Shown in pieces: positions 20,301-30,257 of a stretch of DNA of 64,000 nt (position 1 is the stretch's first letter; each line of letters opens with the position of its first letter). Made by a program: the position numbers and the translations under genes. Source of the stretch: Acidobacteriota bacterium. Lineage in GTDB: Bacteria; Acidobacteriota; UBA6911. The notes below the pieces were generated by a model, which was given only the letters and a program-made list of their open reading frames with translations, did no database searches and had not been told where the DNA came from. The stretch covers positions 1 to 64,000 of the forward strand of contig JAAYAJ010000105.1 of NCBI GenBank assembly GCA_012719455.1, given 5' to 3'.

Positions 20301-21482
20301 TCACCTGGTTGAAAATTGGTAGATGGTTACGTGACGATAGGTTTCGCCGGGCCGCAGCGTCACCTGCGGAAAGTGCGGCTGGTTGGGCGTGTCGGGATAG
20401 GCCTGCGTTTCCAGGCACAGCCCCGTCCGGGCGCCGTAGACGACGCCCCCCTTCCCCGTCTGGCTCCCGTCCAGGAAATTGCCGCTGTAGAACTGGATCC
20501 CGGGCTGGTCCGTGTCCACCGTCATCACCCGCCCGCTCTCCGGTTCGTACAGCTCCGCCACGCGGCGGACCTCCCCGCGTTTTCCCCTCAACACCCAGTT
20601 GTGATCGTATCCGCCCCCCAGCTCCAGTTGCCGGTCCGGCTCCCCGATGCGGGCGCCGATCTCCGTGGACGAGCGGAAGTCGAAGGGGGTCCCGGCCACG
20701 TCCAGCAGCTTCCCGGTCGGGATGAGCCCCGGGCCCACCTCCGTCACGGAGTCCGCCGCGATGGAGAGGTGGTGACCCATGACGGTCCGGGTGAAATCCC
20801 CCGTGAGGTTGAAGTAGGAGTGCTGCGTGGGATTGAGGACGGTGGGCCGGTCCGTGGTCCCCTCGTAACGGATCAGCAATCCGTTCCGCTCCGTGAGGGT
20901 GTAGGTGACCGTGAGTTCCACCCTACCGGGGTACCCCTCCTCCCCGTCCGGGCTGACCAGCCGGAGCGCGACCGACGGCCCGTCCGGGTCCTCGACCACC
21001 GTCCCTGTCCAGAGGGCCTTGTCGAAGCCGCGCCTTCCACCGTGCAGGTGATTCGGGCCGTCGTTTGCCGGGAGTTGGACGATCGCGCCGTCGAGCGTAA
21101 AGCGCCCCCCCGCGATGCGGTTGCCGTAGCGTCCGACGACGGCGCCCAGGTAGTTGGGGCCGCGCTCATAGCCTTCGGCCGTATCGTAGCCGAGCACCAC
21201 GTCCGCCATGTTCCCTTCCCGGTCGGGCACCAGGATCCGCGTGATCACCGCGCCGTAGTCGATGACCTCGACGACGGCGCCCGCGCGGTTTTGGAGCGTG
21301 TATTTCGTCACGCCCCGCCCGTCGGGAAGGCTCCCGAAAGAGTCCGTTGTAACGGGGAGGTCCCCGGAATGTTCCGTTGTCACAGGGGTGCCATCCTTTC
21401 TGCCGTCGCGGCAGGCGGCCGGCAACAAGAAAATCAGCGCAAGACAAAGAACCCATGGTCTGTTCACGGCTCGTGCTCCCAT
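20301..21482 (-). CDS. galM: Aldose 1-epimerase, probable lipoprotein
   Basis: NHLHGGRRGFDKALW, LNPTQHSYFNLTGD; N-terminal LLPAAC lipobox-like sequence. Confidence 0.9.
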   Translation of the reverse strand: MGARAVNRPWVLCLALIFLLPAACRDGRKDGTPVTTEHSGDLPVTTDSFGSLPDGRGVTKYTLQNRAGAVVEVIDYGAVITRILVPDREGNMADVVLGYDTAEGYERGPNYLGAVVGRYGNRIAGGRFTLDGAIVQLPANDGPNHLHGGRRGFDKALWTGTVVEDPDGPSVALRLVSPDGEEGYPGRVELTVTYTLTERNGLLIRYEGTTDRPTVLNPTQHSYFNLTGDFTRTVMGHHLSIAADSVTEVGPGLIPTGKLLDVAGTPFDFRSSTEIGARIGEPDRQLELGGGYDHNWVLRGKRGEVRRVAELYEPESGRVMTVDTDQPGIQFYSGNFLDGSQTGKGGVVYGARTGLCLETQAYPDTPNQPHFPQVTLRPGETYRHVTIYQFSTR

Positions 21483-21644
21483 TATGATTTTTGATATAGA
21501 GGCGTAGTGTGTCACAACCTCCGTCCAAGGGCAATCCATTTCCTCTCTTCCCGCCAATCGGCGGGGGGATGACCCTGCAGACCCCGGGGGAATATGCTAA
21601 AATCCGCTCGGGCCGGCGACACCCGCCCGGCCAAGGAGAGAGGC

Positions 21645-23465
21645 ATGAAAAAAATTCTTCAGGGGAACGAGGCCATCGCCCGGGGCGCCTGGGAGGCGGG
21701 GGTGACGGTCGGGTGCGCCTATCCCGGGACGCCGAGCAGCGAGATCATGTCGGAGCTCGCCCGGTACCCGGAGATCTACACCGAATGGTCGACGAACGAA
21801 AAGGTCTCCCTGGAAGTGGCGTTCGGGGCCTCGCTGGCGGGAGGACGAGCTCTTGTCGCCATGAAGCATGTAGGCCTGAACGTGGCCGCCGACCCGTTGA
21901 TGACCATGGCCTACACCGGCGTCAAGGGGGGGCTCGTCGTCGTGGTGGCGGACGACCCCGGGCAGCACAGCTCCCAGAACGAGCAGGACAGCCGCCACTG
22001 GACCCGGTTCGGAAAGCTGCCGATGCTCGAGCCCGCCGACTCCCAGGAATGCAGGGATTTCACCCGGGTCGCCTTCGACATGAGCGAACGCTTCGATACC
22101 CCCGTTCTGATCCGCAGCGAGACCCGCGTGTCCCACAGCGACTCCCCGGTGGAAACCGGGGAGCGGATTGAATCGACGCTCCCGAAGGGGCTCAGCCGCG
22201 CCGACGCGCCCAAACAGGTGATGGTCCCCGCCTACGCCCGCTTGCGGCGCGTGGAGATCGACCGGCGCCTGGAGAAACTCGAAGCCTACGCCGAGGAGGA
22301 GTTTCCCGGCAACGTCACCGAATTCGGGGACCTTTCGGTCGGCATCATCGCCTCCGGCGTTTCCTACCTCTACGCCAAAGAGCTCTTCCCCGGGTATTCC
22401 TTCCTGAAGCTGGGCATGGTGTGGCCCCTTCCCCGGAAGCGGATCGCCGATTTCTGCCGCAAGGTCAAAAAGGTGATCGTGGTGGAGGAACTGGACCCCT
22501 TCCTGGAGACCGAAATCCGGGCCATGGGAATCAAGGTGCGCCACGGGAAGGACCTGATTCCCTCGATCGGGGAGTTGACCCCAGCAATCCTGGAGGGCGC
22601 CCTGGCAAAGGCGGTCACGGGGAAAAAGTCCCGCGCGCCGCGGCCGCGCGCCCTGGCGGGGGACCTCCCCGGCCGTCCGCCCAATCTCTGCGCGGGGTGC
22701 AGCCACCGGCCCCTGTTCTACGCCCTGAAAAAGCTGGGGGTCTTCGTCTTCGGTGATATCGGGTGCTACACCCTTTCCGTCGCCCCCCCCCTTGCAGCCA
22801 TGCACGTCTCCACCTGCATGGGGGCGAGCGTGGGGGGGGCCTACGGCGCCGGGAAGGTCCTCGGCCGGGAGGGGCTCGGCAAGGTGTGCGCCGTCCTGGG
22901 AGACTCCACCTTCCTGCACGGGGGCATCGCCCCCCTCATGGATGCGGTCTACAACCGGGGCTATTCCACCACCATCATCCTGGACAACCGGATCACGGCG
23001 ATGACGGGGCAGCAGGACCACCCCGGGACCGGTCGCACCATCCGCGGGGAGGAAGCCCCGATGGTCGACTATGCCGAAATCGCCCGCGCCGTGGGGGTCC
23101 GGCACGTGCGCCACGTCGACCCCTACAACATCGGGGAAACGCTCGCGGTCCTCGGCGAGGAGCTCGAGCGTGACGACGCCTCGGTCATCATCACCCGCAA
23201 CAGCCCCTGCATCCTGCTCCGGCGCGCGCGCCCACGCGAGCGCTTCCCCCACCCGCACTACCGGGTGCAGCAGGAGTCCTGCCGCGGCTGCCGCGCGTGC
23301 CTCAACGTCGCCTGCCCCGCCATCAGCTGGCGGCCGGAACCGGGCACGACGGCGGAGGGAGTGAAGCGCAAGGGGACGGCCGACATCAACTTCGAGCAGT
23401 GCGTCGGCTGCGGGGTGTGCGGCCAGGTGTGCGCGTTCGAGAGCATCGTTCCGAAGGAAAGCTGA
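21645..23465 (+). CDS. iorA: Indolepyruvate ferredoxin oxidoreductase, alpha subunit
   Basis: GNEAIARGAWEAGVTVGCAYPGTPSSEI...; GDIGCYTLSVAPP; C-terminal 2x[4Fe-4S] CxxCxxC motifs. Confidence 0.93.
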   Translation: MKKILQGNEAIARGAWEAGVTVGCAYPGTPSSEIMSELARYPEIYTEWSTNEKVSLEVAFGASLAGGRALVAMKHVGLNVAADPLMTMAYTGVKGGLVVVVADDPGQHSSQNEQDSRHWTRFGKLPMLEPADSQECRDFTRVAFDMSERFDTPVLIRSETRVSHSDSPVETGERIESTLPKGLSRADAPKQVMVPAYARLRRVEIDRRLEKLEAYAEEEFPGNVTEFGDLSVGIIASGVSYLYAKELFPGYSFLKLGMVWPLPRKRIADFCRKVKKVIVVEELDPFLETEIRAMGIKVRHGKDLIPSIGELTPAILEGALAKAVTGKKSRAPRPRALAGDLPGRPPNLCAGCSHRPLFYALKKLGVFVFGDIGCYTLSVAPPLAAMHVSTCMGASVGGAYGAGKVLGREGLGKVCAVLGDSTFLHGGIAPLMDAVYNRGYSTTIILDNRITAMTGQQDHPGTGRTIRGEEAPMVDYAEIARAVGVRHVRHVDPYNIGETLAVLGEELERDDASVIITRNSPCILLRRARPRERFPHPHYRVQQESCRGCRACLNVACPAISWRPEPGTTAEGVKRKGTADINFEQCVGCGVCGQVCAFESIVPKES

Positions 23466-23476
23466 GGGTACGCCGC

Positions 23477-24076
23477 ATGTCGACGAGTCAAGCCACCACG
23501 AATGTGTTCTTCTCCGGCGTGGGGGGGCAGGGGACCATCCTCGCCAGCAACCTCCTGGGTCAGGTCCTCCTGCGGGCGGGGTACGACGTCAAAAAAGCCG
23601 AAGTACACGGAATGGCGCAGCGCGGGGGGGACGTCACCACCCATTTCCGCTTCGGCGCCCGCGTGTACTCCCCCCTCATCCGGCAGGGGGAGGTTGATAT
23701 CCTGGTGGCCTTCGAACTGCTCGAGGGGTTGCGCTACATCGACTGGCTGAGGCCCGAAGCCAGGATCGTGCTGAACAACCACCGGATTCTCCCGCCCGCG
23801 GTGAGCCTCGGGAAGATGGAATACCCGCCGGACATCGCGGGAACATTCCGGAAACATTTCGGGGAGAACGTGCGCCTCGTCGAGGGCGCCGCCATCGCCC
23901 GCGCGCTCGGCAACATCCAGGTGGCCAACGTGGTACTCCTCGGGACCCTGTCCGCTCTCTTCACGGATCCCGGGCCGGAACAATGGCTGGAGGCGATCCG
24001 GGAGCTGCTTCCAGCCCGGCATCACGAGATCAACGTCAAGGCCTTCCTCGAGGGACGGGGGGCCGGGGGAATCTAG
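23477..24076 (+). CDS. iorB: Indolepyruvate ferredoxin oxidoreductase, beta subunit
   Basis: FFSGVGGQGTILASNLLGQVLLRAGYDVKKAEVHGMAQRGGDV; directly after iorA. Confidence 0.93.
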   Translation: MSTSQATTNVFFSGVGGQGTILASNLLGQVLLRAGYDVKKAEVHGMAQRGGDVTTHFRFGARVYSPLIRQGEVDILVAFELLEGLRYIDWLRPEARIVLNNHRILPPAVSLGKMEYPPDIAGTFRKHFGENVRLVEGAAIARALGNIQVANVVLLGTLSALFTDPGPEQWLEAIRELLPARHHEINVKAFLEGRGAGGI

Positions 24077-24098
24077 ACCCCGGGGACGGAGGGACAGG

Positions 24099-25058
24099 GT
24101 GGCCACACGCATCGCCGATGCTTCGGACCCGGAAGCGATCCGGGAAGCGGCCCGGATCATCCGCCGGGGAGGCCTGGTCGCCTTTCCGACCGAAACGGTC
24201 TACGGGTTGGGCGCCGACGCCCTAGATCCGCTGGCCGTGGCCCGCATCTTCGCAGTGAAGGGACGGCCAAGGCTCGACCCCCTGATCGTCCATGTCGCCG
24301 GAGCCGCGGAGGCGTCCAGCTACGGCATCTTTCCCGGCCCGGCGCACGGCCTGATGCAGCGCTTCTGGCCCGGACCGCTGACCCTGGTCGTGAAGAAAGC
24401 TCCCGCGGTCCCCGACATCGTCACGGCCGGACTGGAGACGGTGGCCCTGCGCGTGCCGTCCCACCCCGCCGCCCTGGCCCTGATCCGTGCGGCCGACCGG
24501 GCCATCGCCGCCCCCAGCGCCAACCCCTTCGGTTATGTCAGCCCGACCGAAGCCTCCCATGTCGCCGCGCAATTGGGCGGCGCCGTCGACCTGATTCTCG
24601 ACGGCGGTCCCTCCTCGGTGGGGGTGGAATCGACCATCCTGTCGCTCGACGGGGAGGTTCCGGCGCTGCTCAGGGCCGGGGGGATCACCCTGGAGGCGCT
24701 GACCGCCCTCCTGGGGACGGTGGAGATTGCGACCGACCCGGGCGCGAAGCCCCAGGCCCCGGGCCAGATGAAGCGGCACTACGCCACCCGCACGCCGCTC
24801 GAAATCACCGATGCCGGGGGGCCGGCCGCGGGGGAAAGGGTGGGGTTGCTCAGCCTCGGCCCGGAAGACGCCCGCGGGTATGCCGCCGTCGAGATCCTCT
24901 CCCCGACGGGAGACCTTGGAGAGGGTGCGGCGCGCTTTTTCGGCGCGCTGCGCCGCCTGGATGGGATGGCCCTGGACCGCATCCTCGCCCGTCCCTTCCC
25001 GGAAACGGGGTTGGGGCGGGCGCTGATGGACCGGCTGCGCCGTGCCGCCTCGCGCTGA
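24099..25058 (+). CDS. L-threonylcarbamoyladenylate synthase (Sua5/YwlC type)
   Basis: GGLVAFPTETVYGLGADA, KGRPRLDPLIVHV, APSANPFGYVSPTEASHV. Confidence 0.93.
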   Translation: MATRIADASDPEAIREAARIIRRGGLVAFPTETVYGLGADALDPLAVARIFAVKGRPRLDPLIVHVAGAAEASSYGIFPGPAHGLMQRFWPGPLTLVVKKAPAVPDIVTAGLETVALRVPSHPAALALIRAADRAIAAPSANPFGYVSPTEASHVAAQLGGAVDLILDGGPSSVGVESTILSLDGEVPALLRAGGITLEALTALLGTVEIATDPGAKPQAPGQMKRHYATRTPLEITDAGGPAAGERVGLLSLGPEDARGYAAVEILSPTGDLGEGAARFFGALRRLDGMALDRILARPFPETGLGRALMDRLRRAASR

Positions 25059-25092
25059 GTGCCGGAACCGAAGCTTTCACGAGGGAGCCGCC

Positions 25093-25956
25093 ATGCCCAG
25101 GGAACCAATTTCCCAGTTTTATTATTCCCACCGGCTTAAACTCCATTTCTGGGACTGGGGGGACGCCGGGATGCCATGCCTGATCCTGGTCCACGGAGGG
25201 ATGGACCACGCCCGCAGCTGGGACCGGATCGCCGCCGCCTTCACCCCGGACTACCGGATCATCGCCCCCGACCTGCGCGGGCACGGGGACAGCAGCTGGG
25301 CCTTCGGGGCTGCCTACACCTTCGCCGAATACATCCTCGATCTCGCCACCCTGGTCGACATCGTCGGCGGCCGTACCGTCCGCCTGATCGGACATTCCCT
25401 GGGGGCCGCCATCGTGCTGCAGTACGCCGGCCTCTTCCCCGACCGGGTCCACCGGGTAGTGGCGATCGAAGGGGTCGTCCCCCCGCCCGAGCAGGCGCTG
25501 CCTCGCCCGGCCTGGGAGCGGATGCGGGATTGGATCGAGGCCGTGCGCGCCTGCGAGCGGCGGACGCCGCACCGATACCCCGATCTCCGGGCAGCCAGCG
25601 AGCGGATGCACAGGGAGAGTCCCTATCTGACGGACGAGATGGCGCTCCACCTGACGCGGTTCGGGTCGAACTGGAACCCCGACGGGACCCTGAGCTGGAA
25701 GTTCGACAATTTCATCCGTGCCATCCCCCCCTACTCCTTCAACATGGGGGAAGCGCGCGAGATCTGGAGCCGGATCCGCTGCCCGGTGCTCCTGTTTTAT
25801 GGATTGGAGAGTTTTACGGAGGACCCGGAAAAAGCGGGGATGCTCGAGGCGATCGCCGACCACCGGCTGGTCCGCGTACCGGACGCCGGCCACTGGCTGC
25901 ACCATGACCGGCCGGCGCTCTTCATCGAGGAAACGGGCCGGTTCTTCGCCGAATAA
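25093..25956 (+). CDS. Alpha/beta hydrolase
   Basis: LILVHGGMDHARSWDRIA, APDLRGHGDSSW, LIGHSLGAAI. Confidence 0.9.
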   Translation: MPREPISQFYYSHRLKLHFWDWGDAGMPCLILVHGGMDHARSWDRIAAAFTPDYRIIAPDLRGHGDSSWAFGAAYTFAEYILDLATLVDIVGGRTVRLIGHSLGAAIVLQYAGLFPDRVHRVVAIEGVVPPPEQALPRPAWERMRDWIEAVRACERRTPHRYPDLRAASERMHRESPYLTDEMALHLTRFGSNWNPDGTLSWKFDNFIRAIPPYSFNMGEAREIWSRIRCPVLLFYGLESFTEDPEKAGMLEAIADHRLVRVPDAGHWLHHDRPALFIEETGRFFAE

Positions 25957-25969
25957 ACCGGAGAGCGCC

Positions 25970-26557
25970 TCAGGCGCTTTTTCGCAGTTCGACCAGCACC
26001 TGCCGCGCCACCGCCTTGAGGGTGGGAAGCACTCCTATCCCCTGGGGCGCCACCGCCTCTATGCAGGGCTCCCCCTTGACCTGCAGCTGCCGCTTCAGTT
26101 CCTCAACCGGAAGGATCCCGGGAAGATCGCGTTTGTTCAACTGCAGGACATACGGGATCTTGGCGAGATCGAACCCCTGCTCCTTGAGGTTGTCCTCAAG
26201 GTTGGAAATCGACTCCAGGTTGGCGTCCATGCGCTCCTCCTGGGAATCGGCGACGAAGACCACCCCGTCCACCCCCTTGAGGATGAGCTTACGGCTGCTG
26301 TCGTAAAAGACCTGGCCGGGCACCGTGTAGAGATGGAACCGGGTGCGGAACCCACGAATCTGGCCGAATTCGATCGGGAGGAAATCGAAGAACAGGGTCC
26401 TCTCGGTTTCGGTGGCCAGAGAGATCAGCTTCCCTTTGTTTTCGGCGCTGGTAATCTGGTAGACATACTGCAGGTTGGTGGTTTTCCCCCCCAGCCCGGG
26501 TCCGTAATAGACAATCTTGCAGTTGATTTCCCGTGCTACGTAATTAATGAAAGTCAC
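25970..26557 (-). CDS. mglA: MglA-like Ras-superfamily GTPase
   Basis: [51 protein letters not shown]. Confidence 0.92.
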   Translation of the reverse strand: MTFINYVAREINCKIVYYGPGLGGKTTNLQYVYQITSAENKGKLISLATETERTLFFDFLPIEFGQIRGFRTRFHLYTVPGQVFYDSSRKLILKGVDGVVFVADSQEERMDANLESISNLEDNLKEQGFDLAKIPYVLQLNKRDLPGILPVEELKRQLQVKGEPCIEAVAPQGIGVLPTLKAVARQVLVELRKSA

Positions 26558-26586
26558 CGTTAATCCCTTATGCTACATGGAATGGA

Positions 26587-27084
26587 TTAGCTGCCCAGGA
26601 GTTCTTCCAGCTCCGCGTCGCTGAACTGGGGCAGGGAGGAGACCGGCTCCGTTTTTTCGATTCTACGCTGATAATCCCTGATCACGTCCTCGATCAACAG
26701 GGAGGTGTGCTTGCATTTGTACCGCACCAGCCCGGAGGAAGCCGTGGCATCGAAGACCAGGACCAGGGAAAACCTCTTCATCAGGTCCGATATGAACAGG
26801 CTGCGCTGTCTCCCCTGGTGGACCAGAACGGAGAACTCCCGTTCCCCAACAATATTGGCCAGGCCGTCGGTAGCGGCGAGATTGGCCGCGGCCAGGGATG
26901 AAAGTGCCGTGCAATCAATATTTTCGCTTGATCCGGATATGACGATGGGTTGCCCGCTCCGGCTGATCAGCAACACCAGTTCCGCCCGCAGTTCCCTCCG
27001 CATTTTGGACAGGATCGCCTGGATGCGCTGAAACTCAAGCTCATGCAAACCGAAAGTGGGAGAACTCACGTTTCCCCTGCTCAC
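26587..27084 (-). CDS. Roadblock/LC7 (MglB-like) protein
   Basis: ELRAELVLLISRSGQPIVISG...SLAAANLAATDGLANIVGE; directly upstream of mglA. Confidence 0.85.
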   Translation of the reverse strand: MSRGNVSSPTFGLHELEFQRIQAILSKMRRELRAELVLLISRSGQPIVISGSSENIDCTALSSLAAANLAATDGLANIVGEREFSVLVHQGRQRSLFISDLMKRFSLVLVFDATASSGLVRYKCKHTSLLIEDVIRDYQRRIEKTEPVSSLPQFSDAELEELLGS

Positions 27085-27202
27085 ATAAAGTGTTTACAAT
27101 CAACATATAGGGTAATAATGGAACCATGGTCCCGCCATCACCCACGCGCGTCCCGGAACAGGCGCCCGCCCCCGCCGGGGTGGGGCCGCTCATATCTTGC
27201 AC

Positions 27203-27232
27203 TTGACTTATCGGCGGAATTTTCCTAATAAT
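27203..27232 (+). promoter_or_regulatory. Putative sigma-70-type promoter for the TPR gene
   Basis: TTGACT - 18 nt - AATAAT in an AT-rich intergenic stretch. Confidence 0.4.
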
Positions 27233-27313
27233 AACGTCAATTTTGGGGAACTTGGGCCCCGATGGGTTAAATGTTTTATCTTTAATGATTTATTAGGACG
27301 CAGTGGGATATTG

Positions 27314-28102
27314 ATGGCGAGGGTGGCGGCACAGCAGGAGAAGGCAAAACCGAAAAACAGGGAGGCGGTCAAGGCTGCGGGGAAGGAGAAGCCGAAAACG
27401 ACCTCCAAAGCCGCCAAGAAGAGCGCGGCCCCGAAATCCAAAGCCCCGGCGGCGAAAAGCAAGTCCCCAAAATCTGCAGCAGGCGGCAAGCGGGCCGCCA
27501 CGCCGGCGCGCAAACGAACGGCCGGACCGGGAGCTGCTCCCACGGGCATCTCCCTGATAGAATCCTCCGCGACCCCGAGGCTGCTGCGCCAGACTAAAAA
27601 CACCACCGCGGCCCTGGCCCTGCTGGAAAAAGGGATCGAACTCCTCTTCAAGAAGGAAATCCAGAAGGCGCGCTCGGAATTCGACACCCTCATCGACCAA
27701 CACCCCACGGAACTCGAGATCCTGGCGCGGGCGCGCAGTTACCTGCAGATCTGCGACCGGGAGGAGGCGGGCCCAAAGAAAGCCCCGGCAAGCGCGGACG
27801 AGCTCTATGCCATCGGGATCATGGCACACAACCAGGCCGACTACGACAGGGCGCTCAGCTATTTTAGCAAATCCCTGGAAAAGCACCCGGATGCGGACTA
27901 CATCTACTACTCCATGGCGGCCTCGCTGGCCATGAAGGGGGAAGCCGAGGGAGCGATCGAAAAACTGCACCGGGCGGTGGCACTCAACGAGGACAGCCGG
28001 GTGCACGCCAAGAACGATTCCGACTTTTCTGTGCTGGAGTCGCATCCGGGATTCCGGACCCTGATCGGGCTCCCCGTCCCCCAGGCTTCCGCCCAGAAAT
28101 AG
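27314..28102 (+). CDS. TPR protein with a Lys/Ala/Pro-rich N-terminal tail
   Basis: N-terminal KAKPKNREAVKAAGKEKPKTTSKAAKK... then TPR-like DELYAIGIMAHNQADYDRALSYFSKSLEKHPDADYIYYSMA. Confidence 0.8.
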   Translation: MARVAAQQEKAKPKNREAVKAAGKEKPKTTSKAAKKSAAPKSKAPAAKSKSPKSAAGGKRAATPARKRTAGPGAAPTGISLIESSATPRLLRQTKNTTAALALLEKGIELLFKKEIQKARSEFDTLIDQHPTELEILARARSYLQICDREEAGPKKAPASADELYAIGIMAHNQADYDRALSYFSKSLEKHPDADYIYYSMAASLAMKGEAEGAIEKLHRAVALNEDSRVHAKNDSDFSVLESHPGFRTLIGLPVPQASAQK

Positions 28103-28134
28103 TCGGCCCGGGGAACGGAGCCCCGTCAACGGCC

Positions 28135-28542
28135 GTGATCTTCTGCAAAAACTGCCGCCATTGGGTGGACGAGTCCCTGGACGACATCGCCTCGGACCGG
28201 GAGCATCCCCATCTCTTCATGGGATGCCGCCTCTTCGGCCCGGTCGAATTCCCCGAGAAGGCGCGCCAATGCGCCCGGTACGAGGAGAGCGCGGAACTCT
28301 TCGCCCTCTGCCGCCGCTGCGGCCTCGCCGTTCCCAGGGTCTGCCTCTCCCTGGGCGAGTGCGCCAACTGCACCGACACCGATCTCTTCTGCGCGGAATC
28401 GTGTCTCGGGGGGGAAAACCGCAAGTACTGTACTCATTTCGTGCGCCTCTACACCGAGGGGATCAAGCTCATCGACGACCGGAACGAGGTTTTCGACCTG
28501 TTCCCCACCCTCGACCTGCCCGGAAAAAAGAAGACCCCCTAA
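28135..28542 (+). CDS. Cysteine-rich putative metal-binding protein
   Basis: GTG start; 12 Cys in 135 aa including CKNC, CRRC, and CANC motifs. Confidence 0.65.
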   Translation: MIFCKNCRHWVDESLDDIASDREHPHLFMGCRLFGPVEFPEKARQCARYEESAELFALCRRCGLAVPRVCLSLGECANCTDTDLFCAESCLGGENRKYCTHFVRLYTEGIKLIDDRNEVFDLFPTLDLPGKKKTP

Positions 28543-28587
28543 TCCACGACGGCGGCGATCACGGCCAAGCAATACACAGGCGTGAAC

Positions 28588-29157
28588 CTAGTGCACCATT
28601 CCGGCCCGGGCAACGGGCCAATAGCTGAAAAACGCTTTGCCGTAAATCAGCCCCTCGGCTACGAAACCCCAATTACGACTGTCATTGCTGGAGTTGCGGT
28701 GATCTCCCAATACGAAGTACTGGCCTTCGGGAACCACCACCCTGGGAAAGGACCGGGTATCCATATACTCGGGCTTGATATATGGCTCGTCAACCCGCTC
28801 CCCGTTCACGACCACGGCGCCGTCCCGGATTTCGATTGCGTCCCCCGGGACCCCCACCACCCTCTTGATGAAGCTCTTGGAGCGATCGCGCGGGTAGGAG
28901 AAGACGATCACATCCCCCCTGGCTATGTCCGCGAACTGGTAGATGAAACGGTTTACAAAAATCCGCTCCTGGTCCGCCAGCCGGGGCTGCATACTCGTCC
29001 CTTCGACCTTGACCGGCTGGATGACAAAAACCACGATGAAAATCGCTATGGCGAAAGCGACGAGAATATCGCGGAGCCAGGACTTGATCTCGAACGCCAA
29101 TTTGAAATCGCGAATCCCTGCGGGGGTTTCGGTTTCAAATGTGCTGTCTTCGCTCAT
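28588..29157 (-). CDS. lepB: Signal peptidase I
   Basis: VEGTSMQPRLADQERIFVNRF, RGDVIVFSYPRDRSKSFIKRVVGVPGD, GDHRNSSNDSRNWGFV. Confidence 0.95.
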   Translation of the reverse strand: MSEDSTFETETPAGIRDFKLAFEIKSWLRDILVAFAIAIFIVVFVIQPVKVEGTSMQPRLADQERIFVNRFIYQFADIARGDVIVFSYPRDRSKSFIKRVVGVPGDAIEIRDGAVVVNGERVDEPYIKPEYMDTRSFPRVVVPEGQYFVLGDHRNSSNDSRNWGFVAEGLIYGKAFFSYWPVARAGMVH

Positions 29158-29232
29158 TGTAAAACGCTCTATTTCCTCGATATCGGGCATTCGATGCCCG
29201 GATTTTCAAGCTACCAGACCCATCGCTCAAAC

Positions 29233-30183
29233 TCAAATGCTTTTAGCCCCACCTCCCGCACGCACGGGGCGCGGAATCGGGACCCGCTCCAGGTCGGCAA
29301 GCGCCGTCACATTGGGAAAGACGTTCCGGGCCTCCTCCAAGTGGGCCCGTGTATCGGGGTAACGCTGCGAAAAATGCCCCAAGGCCAGCTGTCCTGCCCC
29401 GGCATCCCTCGCCGTCCGCGCCGCATCCGCCGCCGTCGCGTGCCCGTACCGGGCCGCCAGTTCCCCGTCGGCGGAGAGAAAGGTGGCTTCCATGAGCAGC
29501 AGGTCGGCCCCCCGGGCCAGTTCCAGGGCCACCCGGCAGGGGCGCGTATCCATGACGAAGGCGAAAACGTTGCCGGGCCGGGGAGCGCTCACCTCCTCGA
29601 TGCGGACGGTACCGCGCGGCGTCCGCACGCGCCCCCGGCGCGCGATTTCCCCCACCATCGGCCCGCTCACTCCCGCCGCCGCCAATCTTTCGGGCAGGAA
29701 GCGCCGCCCCTCGGGCTCCTCGATCCGGAAGCCCAGTGTGGGGACAGAGTGGTCGAGTTCCCCCGCCAGCAGCGCCCACCCCCCGGTGCGCCAGACTTCG
29801 GCCGTTTCCCCCGGCCGCAGCGCGATGGGATGCGGCACCAGTTCCACCGAAGATTTGTAGATCGCGGCGCGGCAGAGCGCGTCCACATACGCCTGCCCGC
29901 TCTCCGGGTAGAAGAGGTGCACCGGGTGCCGGCATGACTCCAGCGACAACCGCTGCACGATTCCCGGAAGCCCCAGGCAATGGTCCCCGTGGAAATGGGA
30001 AATGCAGATGGCGTCGACAACCCCGGCCGGCACCCCCGCCAGCGTCATCTGGCGCTGGGCCCCCTCCCCCGGGTCGAAGAGAATGCCCGAACCCTCCCAG
30101 CGCACGAGGTAGGCGTTATGGCTTCTCTCCCGCGTGGGGACCTGGCTGCTGGTCCCCAGCGCGATCAGTTCCCTGCTGCTCAT
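29233..30183 (-). CDS. rnz: Ribonuclease Z
   Basis: LGTSSQVPTRERSHNAYLV, FDPGEGAQRQM, ISHFHGDHCLGLPG. Confidence 0.93.
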   Translation of the reverse strand: MSSRELIALGTSSQVPTRERSHNAYLVRWEGSGILFDPGEGAQRQMTLAGVPAGVVDAICISHFHGDHCLGLPGIVQRLSLESCRHPVHLFYPESGQAYVDALCRAAIYKSSVELVPHPIALRPGETAEVWRTGGWALLAGELDHSVPTLGFRIEEPEGRRFLPERLAAAGVSGPMVGEIARRGRVRTPRGTVRIEEVSAPRPGNVFAFVMDTRPCRVALELARGADLLLMEATFLSADGELAARYGHATAADAARTARDAGAGQLALGHFSQRYPDTRAHLEEARNVFPNVTALADLERVPIPRPVRAGGGAKSI

Positions 30184-30257
30184 AGGCCTCATTATGCCTC
30201 GTCACCCACCCGCTTGCAGCCCTTCTTTTCCCGGCAGGGGGCCCGGTGCAATTATTT

